Positions 34,709-35,059 of a DNA stretch of 35,059 bases are shown piece after piece; position 1 is the first letter of the stretch; the number at the start of each line of letters is the position of its first letter. The notes under the pieces were generated by a model. It did not search any database. It saw only the letters and a program-made list of their open reading frames with translations, and was not told where the DNA came from. The stretch is taken from assembly GCF_016888165.1 (NCBI RefSeq), contig NZ_JACSWC010000276.1, forward strand, positions 1-35,059, read 5' to 3'. The DNA comes from Halomicronema sp. CCY15110. GTDB taxonomy: Bacteria; Cyanobacteriota; Cyanobacteriia; Phormidesmidales; Phormidesmidaceae. Position numbers and translations under genes: made by a program.

Positions 34709-35059
34709 GACCTAAAGCTGCCTAAAACAGGAAAAACACAAATATACAACTGTAATTATTGGTCACTTTTGCCGCAATCAGACACAGGCGTCACACAGCT
34801 TATCTCACCGTGTCCTCACTACGGCCTAGATACTGTAACGGCGCTCTAGCATTTTTCAAGCCTTCAACGCCTTCCCTCGAGATGTCCATTTCAACGGCTC
34901 AGGAATGAGGATCCAATAACATCCCAATTGTTTAGAGCAGACATCTTGCCTGTCTTGGGACAGCCGAAACAGCTATTCCAGCTTAGTAATTGCTCAACCA
35001 GGTTGACTCAAGCGATGAGCTAGCAGAGGATGTTAGGCTTTGGTCATGACTGAACTCCC
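34709..35059. other. 351-bp terminal region without a supported gene
   Basis: I see no coding region. It should contain the promoter of the 34298-34708 gene (reading left) and perhaps the upstream part of a gene beyond the window. No repeat or RNA gene was recognised. Confidence 0.4.

Overview
This window comes from a cyanobacterium, most likely a filamentous one of the Leptolyngbya/Phormidium kind. The HIP1 octamer GCGATCGC recurs throughout. Many genes belong to families largely restricted to cyanobacteria: DUF4079, DUF4168, the lipid-A-disaccharide-synthase-related family, a GH57/DUF3536 protein, a small DUF6679-like protein, and a GAF domain with cyanobacteriochrome cysteines. Three glycosyltransferases resemble the hormogonium polysaccharide enzymes HpsN, HpsO and HpsP, which fits a gliding filament. 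No rRNA, tRNA, CRISPR array or intact insertion sequence was seen. All assignments come from reading the sequence; no database search was possible.

Left part (1-8.3 kb): an uninterrupted dnaE (DNA polymerase III alpha) in which the position that carries the split DnaE intein in many cyanobacteria is empty. Convergent to it is a PAS-GAF-GGDEF protein whose GAF domain has the paired cysteines of a cyanobacteriochrome, so it is probably a light-controlled diguanylate cyclase. After about 670 bp of apparently non-coding DNA come a four-helix DUF4079 membrane protein and, convergent to it, a leucine-rich-repeat protein kinase. A perfect hairpin with HIP1 in its loop separates these last two.

Middle part (8.4-17.2 kb): a minus-strand run of mostly housekeeping genes: dtd, a lipid-A-disaccharide-synthase-related protein, an RluA-type pseudouridine synthase with a long coiled-coil N-terminus, queF, a secreted DUF4168 protein, a membrane-anchored M23 peptidase with a good promoter, and a GH57/DUF3536 protein.

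17.9-25.8 kb: a plus-strand GT2-GT4-GT4 cluster (hpsNOP-like), a small conserved protein whose stop codon overlaps that of the convergent recJ, recJ itself, a DUF6679-like protein with a strong terminator, and a four-helix membrane protein.

Right part (26-34.3 kb): a surface-polysaccharide sugar region. A minus-strand operon rfbF-rfbG-epimerase-oxidoreductase should convert glucose-1-phosphate to CDP-glucose, then to CDP-4-keto-6-deoxyglucose, then to an epimerised and possibly further modified CDP sugar. A 725-bp intergenic region divides it from a plus-strand set: an exostosin-like glycosyltransferase and two Gfo/Idh/MocA oxidoreductases. A small protein with a zinc-finger-like C-terminus closes the window.

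The points most worth a second look are the cyanobacteriochrome-cyclase, the CDP-sugar operon ending in a SAF-domain oxidoreductase of unknown reaction, the exostosin/double-oxidoreductase set, a repeated inverted-repeat element that sits at two convergent gene junctions 22 kb apart, and a terminator-like hairpin that abuts the start codon of the hpsN-like gene.
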